64,000 nucleotides of DNA, taken from Paenibacillaceae bacterium. GTDB lineage: Bacteria > Bacillota > Bacilli > Paenibacillales > NBRC-103111. Where the stretch lies: the NCBI GenBank assembly GCA_029256185.1, contig JAQSYI010000012.1, forward strand, positions 62,001 to 126,000, written 5' to 3'. The notes beneath the pieces are model-generated. The model made no database searches, had not been told where the DNA came from, and saw nothing but the letters and a program-made list of their open reading frames with translations. The position numbers and the translations under genes are program-made. Shown here piece by piece: positions 16,117 to 23,759 of the stretch. The stretch's first letter is position 1. Every line of letters begins with the position of its first letter.

Positions 16117-17442
16117 ATGAAGCTTGCATCACACGACAATAAGCAGCAGCAAGAAGAACGGGCGGTTCTGGTGAGCCTGGTGCTAAAAGACCGGGAGCAC
16201 CGGGAGGAACTGGCCGAATATTCCCTCCAGGAGCTGGTGCGGCTGGCCGATACGGCAGGGGTCAAGGTTATGGAAACCCTGCGGCAAAGCAGAGAGCGCG
16301 CCGATTCCAAGTGGTTTATCGGCAAGGGCAAGGTAGAGGAGCTGCGGGAGCGGCTGCAGGCGCATGAGGCCACCACGGCTATCTTCGACCAGGAGCTGAC
16401 GGGCATTCAGGTGCGCAATCTGGAGCAGGCGCTGGATGTGAAGATCATTGACCGGACCCAGCTGATCCTGGATATTTTTGCCGGGCGGGCGAAGACCCGG
16501 GAGGGGATTCTCCAGGTGGATCTGGCCCAGCACAGCTATCTGCTGCCCCGGCTCTCCGGCCAGGGCAAGAATCTGTCCCGTCAGGGCGGCGGCATCGGTA
16601 CCCGGGGACCAGGGGAAACGAAGCTGGAGACAGACAGACGGCATATCCGCAACCGGATTGCCGATCTGAAGCGACAGTTGGAGGAGGTTACCCGCCACCG
16701 CACCTTGCACCGGGAGCGGCGCCGCAAGTCCGGTGTTTTTCAGGTGGCGCTGGTGGGGTATACCAATGCGGGCAAGTCCACGCTGCTGCGTCAGCTGACA
16801 GCTGCCGATGTGTATGTGGAAAACCGGCTGTTCGCTACGCTGGACCCTACTTCACGCACTTTGGAGCTTCCCAATGGCAAGGAGATCGTACTGACGGATA
16901 CGGTGGGTTTCATTCAGAATCTGCCTCATGATCTGGTTGCCGCATTCCGGGCTACACTCGAGGAGGCCAACGAGGCCGATCTGATTCTTCATGTGGTGGA
17001 CAGCGCCATAGACATGCGGGAGGAGCAGATGAAGGTTGTTCTGGAGGTACTCGAGGAGCTGGGCGCCCACGGCAAGGAGATGATTACGGTCTTCAATAAG
17101 ACCGATCTGTGCGAGCCTGGGGAGATTGACCTGTTGACGGCGGACGAAGGGGATTTTATCCGCATTTCCGCGTACAAGCGGGAGGATCTGGAGCGGTTGA
17201 AGCTGCTGATCCAGGACAAGATGGCAGGGGGAGTCAAACACTTCCGGATTCCCGCCATGGAGGGGGACAAGATTTCTCTGGCCTACCGGCTGGGCACTGT
17301 GCTGGATTCGGATGTGGACGGGGATGATATGCTCCTGTCTGTTGAGGTCAACATGCAGGATTACGAAAAATTCGGTTACATATTGGCGAACTGTGAAGTG
17401 ACGGCAGGAGAAGCGGACAAGGGAGAGCATGCGGAACAATGA
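16117..17442 (+). CDS. hflX: GTPase HflX
   Basis: HflX (441 residues) is a ribosome-associated GTPase that helps rescue or split stalled ribosomes. The N-terminal HflX domain includes KGKVEELRE and the Gly-rich segment GGGIGTRGPGETKLE (about 164-178). The G domain has GYTNAGKST (G1, about 212-220), DTVGFI (G3) and NKTD (G4). AAGAAGGAG lies upstream of ATG 16117. The last codons overlap the start of ynbB by ATGA, so the two are coupled. Confidence 0.96.
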   Translation: MKLASHDNKQQQEERAVLVSLVLKDREHREELAEYSLQELVRLADTAGVKVMETLRQSRERADSKWFIGKGKVEELRERLQAHEATTAIFDQELTGIQVRNLEQALDVKIIDRTQLILDIFAGRAKTREGILQVDLAQHSYLLPRLSGQGKNLSRQGGGIGTRGPGETKLETDRRHIRNRIADLKRQLEEVTRHRTLHRERRRKSGVFQVALVGYTNAGKSTLLRQLTAADVYVENRLFATLDPTSRTLELPNGKEIVLTDTVGFIQNLPHDLVAAFRATLEEANEADLILHVVDSAIDMREEQMKVVLEVLEELGAHGKEMITVFNKTDLCEPGEIDLLTADEGDFIRISAYKREDLERLKLLIQDKMAGGVKHFRIPAMEGDKISLAYRLGTVLDSDVDGDDMLLSVEVNMQDYEKFGYILANCEVTAGEADKGEHAEQ

Positions 17443-18695
17443 GATTTGCAGAGACAATCATGGCAACAGCGGCCAGGGCCGAGGAGACAGCGGGAGCTAA
17501 GCTTAGGGAGATCGACGCGTTGATCGATTATAACCAGTGGAAGGTCATTGATGCGTTCCAGAAGCATCAAGTCAGTGACTTTCACTTTGCCGGATCTACA
17601 GGCTACGGCTACAATGACCGGGGCCGGGAGGTTCTGGATCTGGTGTACGCGGATGTGTTCGGAGCAGAGGCCGGATTGGTGCGGCCGCATTTCGTCTCAG
17701 GGACGCATACAATCGGGACGGCGTTGTTCGGGGTATTAAGACCGGGAGATCAGCTGGTATACATTACCGGACGCCCCTACGATACACTGCACAAGGTGAT
17801 CGGCAAGCCGGGGGACGGCACAGGCTCCCTTGGGGATTACGGCATCCATTATGGGGAAGTAGCGCTCACAGAAGCAGGCAAGCCAGACTGGCAGGGCATT
17901 CGCGCTGCGTTAAGCGGAAGAACCAAGGTGGTAGGCATTCAGCGCTCCCGGGGATATGACTGGCGGGCATCCTTCACAGTGGCGGAGATTGGGGAAATGG
18001 TGCGTTTCGTCAAGGAACTGTACCCGGATGTCATTGTGTTCGTTGACAATTGCTACGGGGAATTCACGGAGCAGTTGGAGCCTACGCAGACAGGAGTAGA
18101 CTTGATGGCCGGCTCTCTGATCAAGAACCCCGGAGGCGGGGTCGCGGTAACCGGCGGATATATTGTGGGCCGCGCGGACCTGGTGGAGCAAGCGGCCTTC
18201 CGGTTAACGGCTCCCGGCATCGGGGGCGAGGTGGGGGCGATGTTAGGAGCGATTCGCGGCATGTATCAGGGCCTGTTCCTCGCGCCTCATATGACGGGAC
18301 AAGCCTTGAAGGGCAGCGTGTTCGCCTCTGCGGTATTCGAGGAGCTGGGATTTGAGACCCAGCCCCGCTGGCCGGACAGCCGCACCGATCTGATCCAGGC
18401 AGTCCGGTTTACCAGTGCGGACCATCTGATCGCCTTCGTCCAAGGAGTGCAGAAAGCGTCTGCAGTGGATGCCCATGTGGTTCCTGAGCCGTGGGACATG
18501 CCCGGTTATGAGCATCCAGTCATTATGGCGGCAGGCACCTTCATCCAAGGGGGAAGCCTGGAGCTGTCAGCGGATGCGCCCATTCGGGAGCCCTATATTG
18601 CGTACATGCAAGGCGGGCTGACCTATTCCCATGCCAAGCTGGGTGTGCTGAGCGCTCTGCAGAACATGGCGGACAAGGGGCTTTTGCCGCTGTAA
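17439..18695 (+). CDS. ynbB: PLP-dependent protein of the YnbB/aluminium-resistance (methionine gamma-lyase-like) family
   Basis: This 418-residue protein belongs to a fold-type I PLP enzyme family often labelled aluminium resistance protein or methionine gamma-lyase family protein. Recognisable parts are GSTGYGYNDRGRE, the substrate region RPHFVSGTHTIG, and GSLIKNPGGGVAVTGGYI with the candidate PLP Lys. The true reaction is unknown. It overlaps hflX by 4 nt and precedes glnR, as in B. subtilis. Confidence 0.9.
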   Translation: MRFAETIMATAARAEETAGAKLREIDALIDYNQWKVIDAFQKHQVSDFHFAGSTGYGYNDRGREVLDLVYADVFGAEAGLVRPHFVSGTHTIGTALFGVLRPGDQLVYITGRPYDTLHKVIGKPGDGTGSLGDYGIHYGEVALTEAGKPDWQGIRAALSGRTKVVGIQRSRGYDWRASFTVAEIGEMVRFVKELYPDVIVFVDNCYGEFTEQLEPTQTGVDLMAGSLIKNPGGGVAVTGGYIVGRADLVEQAAFRLTAPGIGGEVGAMLGAIRGMYQGLFLAPHMTGQALKGSVFASAVFEELGFETQPRWPDSRTDLIQAVRFTSADHLIAFVQGVQKASAVDAHVVPEPWDMPGYEHPVIMAAGTFIQGGSLELSADAPIREPYIAYMQGGLTYSHAKLGVLSALQNMADKGLLPL

Positions 18696-18708
18696 GCAAG
18701 ATGAGCCG

Positions 18709-18806
18709 GTGCGCTGCTCCACGTTCTCCCGTTCTGTTCTCCGGCCGGTACAGGCTGGCGCCTGAAGCCTTCAATTCTATGGAATCGGGTAAGAAGAGCA
18801 GCGCAC
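18709..18806. repeat. Long inverted repeat after ynbB
   Basis: GTGCGCTGCTC (18709-18719) is the perfect reverse complement of GAGCAGCGCAC (18796-18806), with about 76 nt between. No T-tract follows on the plus strand. It may help end the ynbB transcript or be a leftover of an element; the 260-nt gap holds no gene. Confidence 0.5.
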
Positions 18807-18868
18807 AGTTTAAGTAAACGTTTCCATTAAATACCCTCCATGGTCTTCTCATGGCGATGCAATCATTC

Positions 18869-18885
18869 TGTAATTAAACCTAACA
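18869..18885. promoter_or_regulatory. GlnR operator 1
   Basis: TGTAATTAAACCTAACA matches the GlnR/TnrA consensus TGTNA-N7-TNACA exactly. It lies just upstream of the glnR -35, as in autoregulated glnRA operons. Confidence 0.8.
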
Positions 18886-18901
18886 CAAAACCTTACATGA
18901 C

Positions 18902-18930
18902 TTGACAAGTTTCCGCGGGGGGGTTACAAT
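18902..18930 (+). promoter_or_regulatory. Sigma-A promoter of glnR-glnA
   Basis: TTGACA (18902-18907) and TACAAT (18925-18930) are separated by 17 nt, a near-consensus promoter. GlnR boxes flank it on both sides. Confidence 0.9.
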
Positions 18931-18932
18931 TG

Positions 18933-18949
18933 TGGCATAAAGTGTCACA
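18933..18949. promoter_or_regulatory. GlnR operator 2 (imperfect)
   Basis: TGGCATAAAGTGTCACA has a perfect right half (TCACA) and one mismatch in the left half (TGGCA for TGTNA). It covers the transcription start region, where bound GlnR would block transcription. Confidence 0.6.
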
Positions 18950-18962
18950 GGGGTGATTGACT

Positions 18963-19370
18963 ATGAGTGATGACATCCGCAGGAATATGGCGCTTTTTCC
19001 CATCGGTATTGTGATGAAGCTGACTGACCTGACTGCCCGCCAAATTCGTTACTATGAGCAGCATGAACTGGTTTTGCCGGCGAGAACAGGGGGAAATCAA
19101 CGCTTATATTCGTTTAATGACGTGGAGAGACTGCTTCAGATTAAGGATCTGATTGAGAAAGGCGTCAACATCGCCGGAATCAAGCAGGTGCTTCTGCCTG
19201 TGGATCAGGCCTCTGAGGAAGCCACTGTGTTAAATGAGCAAACTGAAGTGAAGCGCAAGGAATTGACCGATTCCCAGTTACATAAGATGCTGAAGCAGCA
19301 ATTGATGACCGGCAAGCGTCCCGGCCAGGTTTCTTTGATTCAGGGTGAACTGTCGCGCTTTTTTCACTGA
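18963..19370 (+). CDS. glnR: MerR-family nitrogen repressor GlnR
   Basis: GlnR (135 residues) represses glnRA when nitrogen is plentiful, in partnership with feedback-inhibited glutamine synthetase. The N-terminal winged HTH of the MerR type is clear (LTARQIRYYEQHELVLPAR, about 22-40; GNQRLYSFNDVERL). The C-terminal segment is the glutamine synthetase-sensing tail. ATG 18963 follows AGGGGTGA by 6 nt and is preferred over an upstream TTG. It is co-transcribed with glnA, and its own operators flank the promoter. Confidence 0.95.
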   Translation: MSDDIRRNMALFPIGIVMKLTDLTARQIRYYEQHELVLPARTGGNQRLYSFNDVERLLQIKDLIEKGVNIAGIKQVLLPVDQASEEATVLNEQTEVKRKELTDSQLHKMLKQQLMTGKRPGQVSLIQGELSRFFH

Positions 19371-19430
19371 TGCTTCTGGTGAACCAGCATTGTTACGCAC
19401 CATTTTTACCATAAGGGAGGAACTCTCAAA

Positions 19431-20765
19431 GTGTACAGCAACCACACGAAAGTTGATATTCTCCGCATAGCCAAGGAACAGAACGTCCGCTTTATCCGTC
19501 TGCAGTTCACCGACCTGCTCGGAGCGATCAAGAATGTGGAAATTCCCGTCAGCCAGTTGGAGAAAGCGCTTGATAATAAAATGATGTTCGACGGTTCGTC
19601 CATAGAAGGTTATGTCCGGATTGAAGAATCCGATATGTATCTGTATCCGGATCTCAGCACCTGGGTGATTTTCCCTTGGGTGACGGAAGACCGGGTTGCC
19701 CGTCTGATTTGCGATATCTATCTGCCGGATGGCCGTCCTTTCCCGGGTGACCCCCGCGGTATCCTGAAGCGCGCTCTGAGGGATGCGGAGGAAATGGGCT
19801 ATACGGCAATGAATGTGGGTCCGGAACCGGAATTCTTCCTGTTCAAGACGGATGATAAGGGCAATCCTACCAATGAGCTGAACGATCAGGGCGGATACTT
19901 CGATCTGGCTCCCATGGACCTGGGAGAGAATTGCCGGCGCGAGATTGTCCTGACGCTGGAGGAGATGGGCTTCGAGATAGAAGCGTCCCACCATGAGGTT
20001 GCGCCTGGGCAGCACGAGATCGACTTCAAATATGCCAATGCGTTGAAGGCGGCCGACCAGATCCAGACCTTCAAGCTGGTGGTCAAGACAGTAGCGCGCC
20101 AGCATGGTCTGCATGCGACCTTCATGCCCAAGCCGCTGTTCGGGGTCAACGGTTCCGGCATGCACTGCCACCAATCCCTGTTCAGAGGGAATGAGAACGC
20201 GTTCTATGACGAGAACGACAAGCTGGGCTTAAGCGTCGCCGCACGCCACTATATGGCTGGAGTGCTCCGGCATGCCAAAGGAATGGCGGCGATTACCAAC
20301 CCCATCGTCAATTCCTACAAGCGGCTGGTACCCGGTTACGAGGCTCCATGCTATGTGGCATGGTCTGCCAGCAACCGCAGCCCGATGATCCGCATTCCGG
20401 CATCACGGGGCTTAAGCACCCGCATCGAGGTGCGCAACCCTGACCCGGCAGCCAATCCTTATCTGGCGCTGACGGTTATGCTTGCTGCAGGTCTGGACGG
20501 CATCCGTCACCGCATGTCCCTTCCCGCACCGGTTGACCGCAACATCTATGTGATGAGCGAGGAAGAGCGGGAGGAGCAGGGAATTCCCAGTCTGCCCGCC
20601 GATCTGAAGGAAGCACTAAGCGAGATGATCCGCGATGATATTATCGTGAACGCGTTGGGTGAACATGCGCTGGCCTACTTCTATGAGCTGAAGGAAATCG
20701 AATGGGATATGTACCGCACCCAGGTTCATGCTTGGGAGCGTGACCAGTACTTTACGCATTATTGA
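19431..20765 (+). CDS. glnA: Glutamine synthetase type I-alpha
   Basis: Glutamine synthetase (444 residues) makes glutamine from glutamate, ammonia and ATP. Family signatures are present: [18 protein letters not shown] (about 50-67), the active-site [11 protein letters not shown] (about 240-250) and RIPASRG. The length and the Arg in EGYVRIEE match the GSI-alpha class of Firmicutes, which is controlled by feedback and GlnR rather than adenylylation. Translation starts at GTG 19431 behind AGGGAGG. It is the last gene of the glnR operon and is followed by hairpins. Confidence 0.97.
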   Translation: MYSNHTKVDILRIAKEQNVRFIRLQFTDLLGAIKNVEIPVSQLEKALDNKMMFDGSSIEGYVRIEESDMYLYPDLSTWVIFPWVTEDRVARLICDIYLPDGRPFPGDPRGILKRALRDAEEMGYTAMNVGPEPEFFLFKTDDKGNPTNELNDQGGYFDLAPMDLGENCRREIVLTLEEMGFEIEASHHEVAPGQHEIDFKYANALKAADQIQTFKLVVKTVARQHGLHATFMPKPLFGVNGSGMHCHQSLFRGNENAFYDENDKLGLSVAARHYMAGVLRHAKGMAAITNPIVNSYKRLVPGYEAPCYVAWSASNRSPMIRIPASRGLSTRIEVRNPDPAANPYLALTVMLAAGLDGIRHRMSLPAPVDRNIYVMSEEEREEQGIPSLPADLKEALSEMIRDDIIVNALGEHALAYFYELKEIEWDMYRTQVHAWERDQYFTHY

Positions 20766-20772
20766 TTGGGGA

Positions 20773-20792
20773 AAACCCGCAATAGCGGGTTT
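20773..20792 (+). terminator. Terminator hairpin after glnA
   Basis: AAACCCGC and GCGGGTTT form a perfect 8-bp stem around AATA. Only three T follow, so it is of moderate strength. Confidence 0.65.
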
Positions 20793-20799
20793 ATGACAG

Positions 20800-20828
20800 G
20801 GGGCAAATGGAGAAGATCCATTTGCCCC
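20800..20828. terminator. Second perfect hairpin after glnA
   Basis: GGGGCAAATGGA (20800-20811) pairs perfectly with TCCATTTGCCCC (20817-20828) around a 5-nt loop. It probably acts in tandem with the preceding hairpin, although the T-tract is poor. Confidence 0.55.
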
Positions 20829-20869
20829 TTCGTTGTGCGCCCATGTATGGAAGAAGTGTGAGCTTTAAT

Positions 20870-21094
20870 TTACTTCAAATTGCGGCGTTTAAATTTCTTA
20901 GGAGATGTGAGAGTAACGTCAGAAGTAATTGGGATGTTCACGTAGCCAAGATGTTCCTGAACAAACTTCATACCCAGACCGAGCGCTGGGCGGTTATACA
21001 GCCGGACTGGCAGATTGGGATCAAGGCGGCAGAGGAGGCAGTTGTTGTCGGCCAGCCTACGGGCAGCATCAATTTTTCTGCGGACTTTGACGCT
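20870..21094 (-). pseudogene. C-terminal remnant of a tyrosine recombinase (phage-type integrase)
   Basis: On the minus strand an open frame of about 74 codons ends with MKFVQEHLGYVNIPITSDV, then a Lys/Arg-rich tail. This resembles the end of XerC/integrase proteins, typically 'VQERLGH-SI-IT-D-Y-HV'. The conserved His of LGH is Tyr here, and the nucleophilic Tyr position is lost (DVTLTS where D-Y-S-H is expected). No start codon or complete catalytic domain is present, and a stop closes the frame upstream at 21095-21097. The reading is by eye and needs a profile search. An overlapping plus-strand frame (20807-21217) has no credible start. Confidence 0.5.
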
Positions 21095-21167
21095 TCAGCC
21101 CAATTAATGCATATTGCTGGTTGCTGCGAGGCTACACCGCTTATCACTGGAGGGGGTTATGTTATGA

Positions 21168-21725
21168 TTACAATTGAATTGGGGTTCCACTCACCGCAGA
21201 AGGTAAAGAACTATTGATCTTATTGCAAAATTTCATTGTTTTAATGACTTTGGGAGGATTGTTAAAGGCTATTCTTTTTAATTCACCTTGTGAGTCAGAG
21301 TAGTTAATGATTAAGTAGTTGTTTCCGAGTTCATTTTTTTGCTTCGTGCCAATACCACTTATTCCGCCTACGATTGGGTAGCCCATCGCATTCTTGCCTT
21401 CTTTAGCCAGTTGCCGTTCACTTTTATATTCAGCAGAGCGAATTTGTGATAATTTAATTTCAAAGTTTTGGACGTTGTTGGTTTGAAGGTTGCTGATTTG
21501 GAGCAAAAGACGATCAGATAATAAATAGATTTCCGTATATGACCCTCTCGTAATACCAAGACCGTCAAAATAATAAACAGCAACAAAATCTGTTGCTCCT
21601 TTATTAGCAGCCTTCGTTTCCAATTTCTTCTCACCAGCCTTTAAAGAAAATGCCATCCATATACAGAAAATGATAAAACAGATTAGAAAACCGATCATCA
21701 GACAACTGACTATTAATACGCCCAT
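21168..21725 (-). CDS. Membrane-anchored protein of unknown function, AT-rich
   Basis: This 185-residue protein has one strong N-terminal membrane helix (about 2-25). A cytoplasmic or external domain of mixed beta/alpha character follows, perhaps PH-like (SYTEIYLLSDRLLLQI, NNYLIINYSDSQGEL). I do not recognise the family. Its ribosome-binding site AAAGGAGAAG lies 10 nt before the ATG. The gene is markedly more AT-rich than its neighbours, which suggests recent acquisition. It lies between an integrase remnant and a set of tiny genes on the same strand. Confidence 0.7.
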   Translation of the reverse strand: MGVLIVSCLMIGFLICFIIFCIWMAFSLKAGEKKLETKAANKGATDFVAVYYFDGLGITRGSYTEIYLLSDRLLLQISNLQTNNVQNFEIKLSQIRSAEYKSERQLAKEGKNAMGYPIVGGISGIGTKQKNELGNNYLIINYSDSQGELKRIAFNNPPKVIKTMKFCNKINSSLPSAVSGTPIQL

Positions 21726-21886
21726 TACTTTTCTTCTCCTTTAATTACATCGGATGGGGAACTTGCTAGTTATGTGTGTTACATTATTTTACTATACTCG
21801 GGACATATTGGCTATAACTTATATTCAGTATTCAAGTGGGCCATGCGGATTAACGTGACAGCCCGTACGCTGTTTTACGGCCATCG

Positions 21887-22074
21887 TCAGGCGGTATCTC
21901 GAACATCCCACCGAACATCATAAGTGCCGTCTTCGTTATCAGACAAAACGTCAAAGTCCGCTTCCGTTTGTCGGTGGCTCCGCTCCGGCACAGTCTCAGC
22001 CCGCATAGACCCGGCAACCCCCAATATCCATATTACTAAAGAGACGGTGTTTCGCCAGAATTATTCATGTCCAT
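21887..22074 (-). pseudogene. Frameshifted small membrane or exported protein gene
   Basis: An ATG at 22074 overlaps the stop of the upstream 57-residue gene (TAATG), but the frame stops after 12 codons (MDMNNSGETPSL). A +1 shift near codon 5 opens a frame reading FWRNTVSLVIWILGVAG, a membrane or signal segment. That frame continues through an acidic, coding-like tail ending DVRWDVRDTA. One missing base would explain this. It could be a sequencing error, a true null allele or recoding; the family is unknown. Confidence 0.45.
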
Positions 22075-22247
22075 TAAATGACTCTCACCTCTGCAACCCC
22101 TCTTATGTACCAATCCCCGTTGGCTACCTGAAACGCATCCCGGCTATAGGCCACAACCGCGCCGCGGTAATCAAACTCGCCCCAAAGCACTACCTCGATA
22201 TGCTGGCCGTTGCGGATCAGTGCTTCCAACTGCTTATCACTCAGCAT
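22074..22247 (-). CDS. Small protein of unknown function (57 aa)
   Basis: This frame encodes 57 residues starting MLSDKQLEALIRNG and ending RGVAEVRVI. The second half looks beta-rich (IEVVLWGEFDYRGAVVAY) and is vaguely like YolD-type phage and plasmid proteins, a guess only. Its ATG overlaps the end of the upstream 64-residue gene by 7 nt in another frame, and its own stop overlaps the next start. This tight packing is the main evidence that it is real. Confidence 0.6.
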   Translation of the reverse strand: MLSDKQLEALIRNGQHIEVVLWGEFDYRGAVVAYSRDAFQVANGDWYIRGVAEVRVI

Positions 22248-22435
22248 GGATAGACCTCCTCTCTGATTGGCAGAACCGTATCCAGATACTCCTCAATGAC
22301 CTCGCTTATTGTGATGTCATAGGAATGGGCCAGCTTAATCAGCGCCTCTCGAACAGTTGCGGCTTCACTGGGATCACGTTGCTCCAGACGATGCATAACG
22401 GCGTATAGTTGTACTGCTATCTTAAGGTCATTCAT
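22241..22435 (-). CDS. Small helical protein of unknown function (64 aa)
   Basis: This is a 64-residue, predicted all-helical, acidic protein (MNDLKIAVQLYAVMHRLEQ at the start). AGGAGG lies 6 nt before ATG 22435, a near-perfect ribosome-binding site. It is the first gene of a compact minus-strand set with the 57-residue gene and the frameshifted gene. Such clusters of tiny overlapping genes are common in phage remnants, which fits the nearby integrase fragment. No function can be assigned. Confidence 0.65.
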   Translation of the reverse strand: MNDLKIAVQLYAVMHRLEQRDPSEAATVREALIKLAHSYDITISEVIEEYLDTVLPIREEVYPC

Positions 22436-22510
22436 TCCTTTCCTCCTGTCTATAATTGTCGATATTAGGTAGACAGCAGGAGAGAAGGGATAGTAACGGT
22501 TCGACATAAA

Positions 22511-22618
22511 ATGATCAAAAATAAAGCTGTCATTGGACCAAACTATCAGAAATATGAATCATTCCCCAGCGCCAAAACGGCCCCTGAGGCACAGGCTGTT
22601 GGCGCAGCCTCCTCCTGA
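22511..22618 (+). CDS. Very small open frame (35 aa), doubtful
   Basis: The frame starts MIKNKAVIGPNYQKYE and ends in an Ala/Ser-rich tail. The codon use looks plausible, but no ribosome-binding site is at the right distance. The gap 22440-22673 otherwise holds only a minus-strand extended -10 (TGGTATAAT, 22657-22662 region). Confidence 0.2.
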   Translation: MIKNKAVIGPNYQKYESFPSAKTAPEAQAVGAASS

Positions 22619-22673
22619 CAAGGACCGTCTTTTTCTTGCCCGATCTACTCTGGTCATTATACCAAGACAGAAC

Positions 22674-22823
22674 TTACTGCTTAATATCGGTTCGTACCAC
22701 GCCTACATCTGAGGCATTAATGGAGATGGGGTTTCCGCCTTGACCGGATCTTGCGGAAGAAGATTGCCGGATATCCACGGAGATGTGTCTTTTCCTCAGC
22801 TTGGTGCGTTTTTGTTTGGGCAC
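22674..22823 (-). CDS. Small basic protein of unknown function (49 aa)
   Basis: A GTG start at 22823 is preceded by AAGGAGGTGATC, an ideal ribosome-binding site. The 49-residue product starts with a highly basic segment (KQKRTKLRKRHISVD) and continues with a Ser/Gly/Asn-rich part (SARSGQGGNPISINASD). It is the second gene after the 53-residue gene on the same strand, with 31 nt between them. It may be a small spore or surface component, but this is only suggested by composition. Confidence 0.6.
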   Translation of the reverse strand: MPKQKRTKLRKRHISVDIRQSSSARSGQGGNPISINASDVGVVRTDIKQ

Positions 22824-22854
22824 AGCGATCACCTCCTTCCTGTGATGAAGGCGA

Positions 22855-23016
22855 TTACCGCCGTCCATTTTTTCTGAAGATTTTCACATTGGCCGCATTG
22901 CTGGCCAGAGCGTTGCCGTTATGTGTTTTTGCTATGGCGGACTGATGGATTTGGACAACAATGTAGTGATTTTTACCCACTTTATAGCGGTATGACTTAA
23001 TACGGGAACGGAGCAT
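22855..23016 (-). CDS. Small protein of unknown function (53 aa)
   Basis: The 53-residue product starts MLRSRIKSYRYKVGKNHYI. It continues with a beta-prone, Asn/Ala-rich segment (NGNALASNAANVKIFRKN). GAGGTG lies about 10 nt before the ATG at 23016. It is followed by the 49-residue gene, so the two likely form one transcript. No homologue is recognised by eye. Confidence 0.6.
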   Translation of the reverse strand: MLRSRIKSYRYKVGKNHYIVVQIHQSAIAKTHNGNALASNAANVKIFRKNGRR

Positions 23017-23099
23017 GGCATGGTTCACCTCACTTAAGGATTGTACTCATGCATATGCTCAGCCTGAATTTGCGGCAACGGCGATTGCTAATAATGGGT

Positions 23100-23140
23100 A
23101 TGAAAAGAAGCCTTGACACGATTGGACGGTCAAGGCTTCT
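23100..23140 (-). terminator. Terminator of the yjfB-type gene
   Basis: AGAAGCCTTGAC (23106-23117) pairs perfectly with GTCAAGGCTTCT (23129-23140). On the minus strand the stem runs into CTTTTC, in the right place to end the yjfB transcript. Confidence 0.75.
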
Positions 23141-23187
23141 GCAAGTTTGAAGAGTGGTGCACGGCGGCTTCATGGCAGAGTATGCAC

Positions 23188-23364
23188 CTAAATCTTGATA
23201 TCCAGGTTTTTACCCAGATTGGGATGCACATTCTGTTCCAGCAACCGCATCATATCATTTCCCTGCTGGACCGCCTGGTTCTTGGCCAAGCTCATTACCC
23301 GGATACCGACCGCCTGGGACAAGGCGGACTGGCTCAGTGAAGTCGACAGCGCTGCAATATCCAT
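23188..23364 (-). CDS. yjfB: YjfB family protein
   Basis: The 58-residue protein matches the YjfB family (MDIAALSTSLSQSALSQAVG, then a conserved LEQNVHPNLGKNLDIKI end). The family's function is unknown; the B. subtilis gene has been linked to the motility regulon. AAGGAGGTG lies 6 nt before ATG 23364. The open frame continues upstream only because the MITE-like repeat lacks stops there; that extension is not real. The repeat begins 17 nt from its start codon and must contain or displace its promoter. Confidence 0.9.
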   Translation of the reverse strand: MDIAALSTSLSQSALSQAVGIRVMSLAKNQAVQQGNDMMRLLEQNVHPNLGKNLDIKI

Positions 23365-23380
23365 GGAACACCTCCTTCCT

Positions 23381-23547
23381 AGGGCGTGTCTGAAAACTCC
23401 GATGGGAGCAGATTTTCCCGATTTTTCGTTTCTGGCAAGGCACTTTTGCGCAGGCGTACCGGGGACCCCGGGCCAAGCGAAAGTAACGATAGCTCGGGGC
23501 GAAAAGGCAGGGAAAGATGCCCTCAAGCAAGTTTTCAGACACGTCCC
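23381..23547. mobile_element. MITE-like element, copy 1
   Basis: This non-coding element of about 166 bp has terminal inverted repeats: GGGCGTGTCTGAAAAC at the left and GTTTTCAGACACGTCCC at the right. Two closely similar copies lie at 41894-42058 and 57524-57688. The interior contains a conserved palindrome CCGGGGACCCCGG. The element encodes no transposase, so it would need one supplied elsewhere. It sits in the promoter region of the yjfB-type gene. Confidence 0.85.
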
Positions 23548-23725
23548 AGATTATATCGGCAACAAGTTCTATCTTGGATAGCATCGGCTTATCAGGAGAG
23601 CTAAAAAACTAAGGCAACCCTCCGATAGATGCGGTTGTATATTAATATTTTCAGGCAGAATGCTGCATAATCCTTAATTAATTTGGAGTTTAACTATATA
23701 TATTTAAATTATAAGGAAAAACCAT

Positions 23726-23731
23726 TATAAT
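23726..23731 (+). promoter_or_regulatory. Candidate -10 for the Lrp-family gene
   Basis: A perfect TATAAT lies 34 nt before the start codon, inside a very AT-rich stretch (23640-23745). No clear -35 is seen. Confidence 0.45.
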
Positions 23732-23759
23732 CTCATTAAAAAATAAAGTGGTGATTGCG

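Noticed and set aside
20807..21217. Plus-strand frame of 136 codons after glnA
   Set aside because: Its start lies inside the terminator hairpin, there is no ribosome-binding site, and the minus strand shows an integrase-like pattern.
23195..23604. Plus- and minus-strand frames inside MITE copy 1
   Set aside because: The same frames recur in all element copies without codon-like conservation; they are by-products of the repeat.
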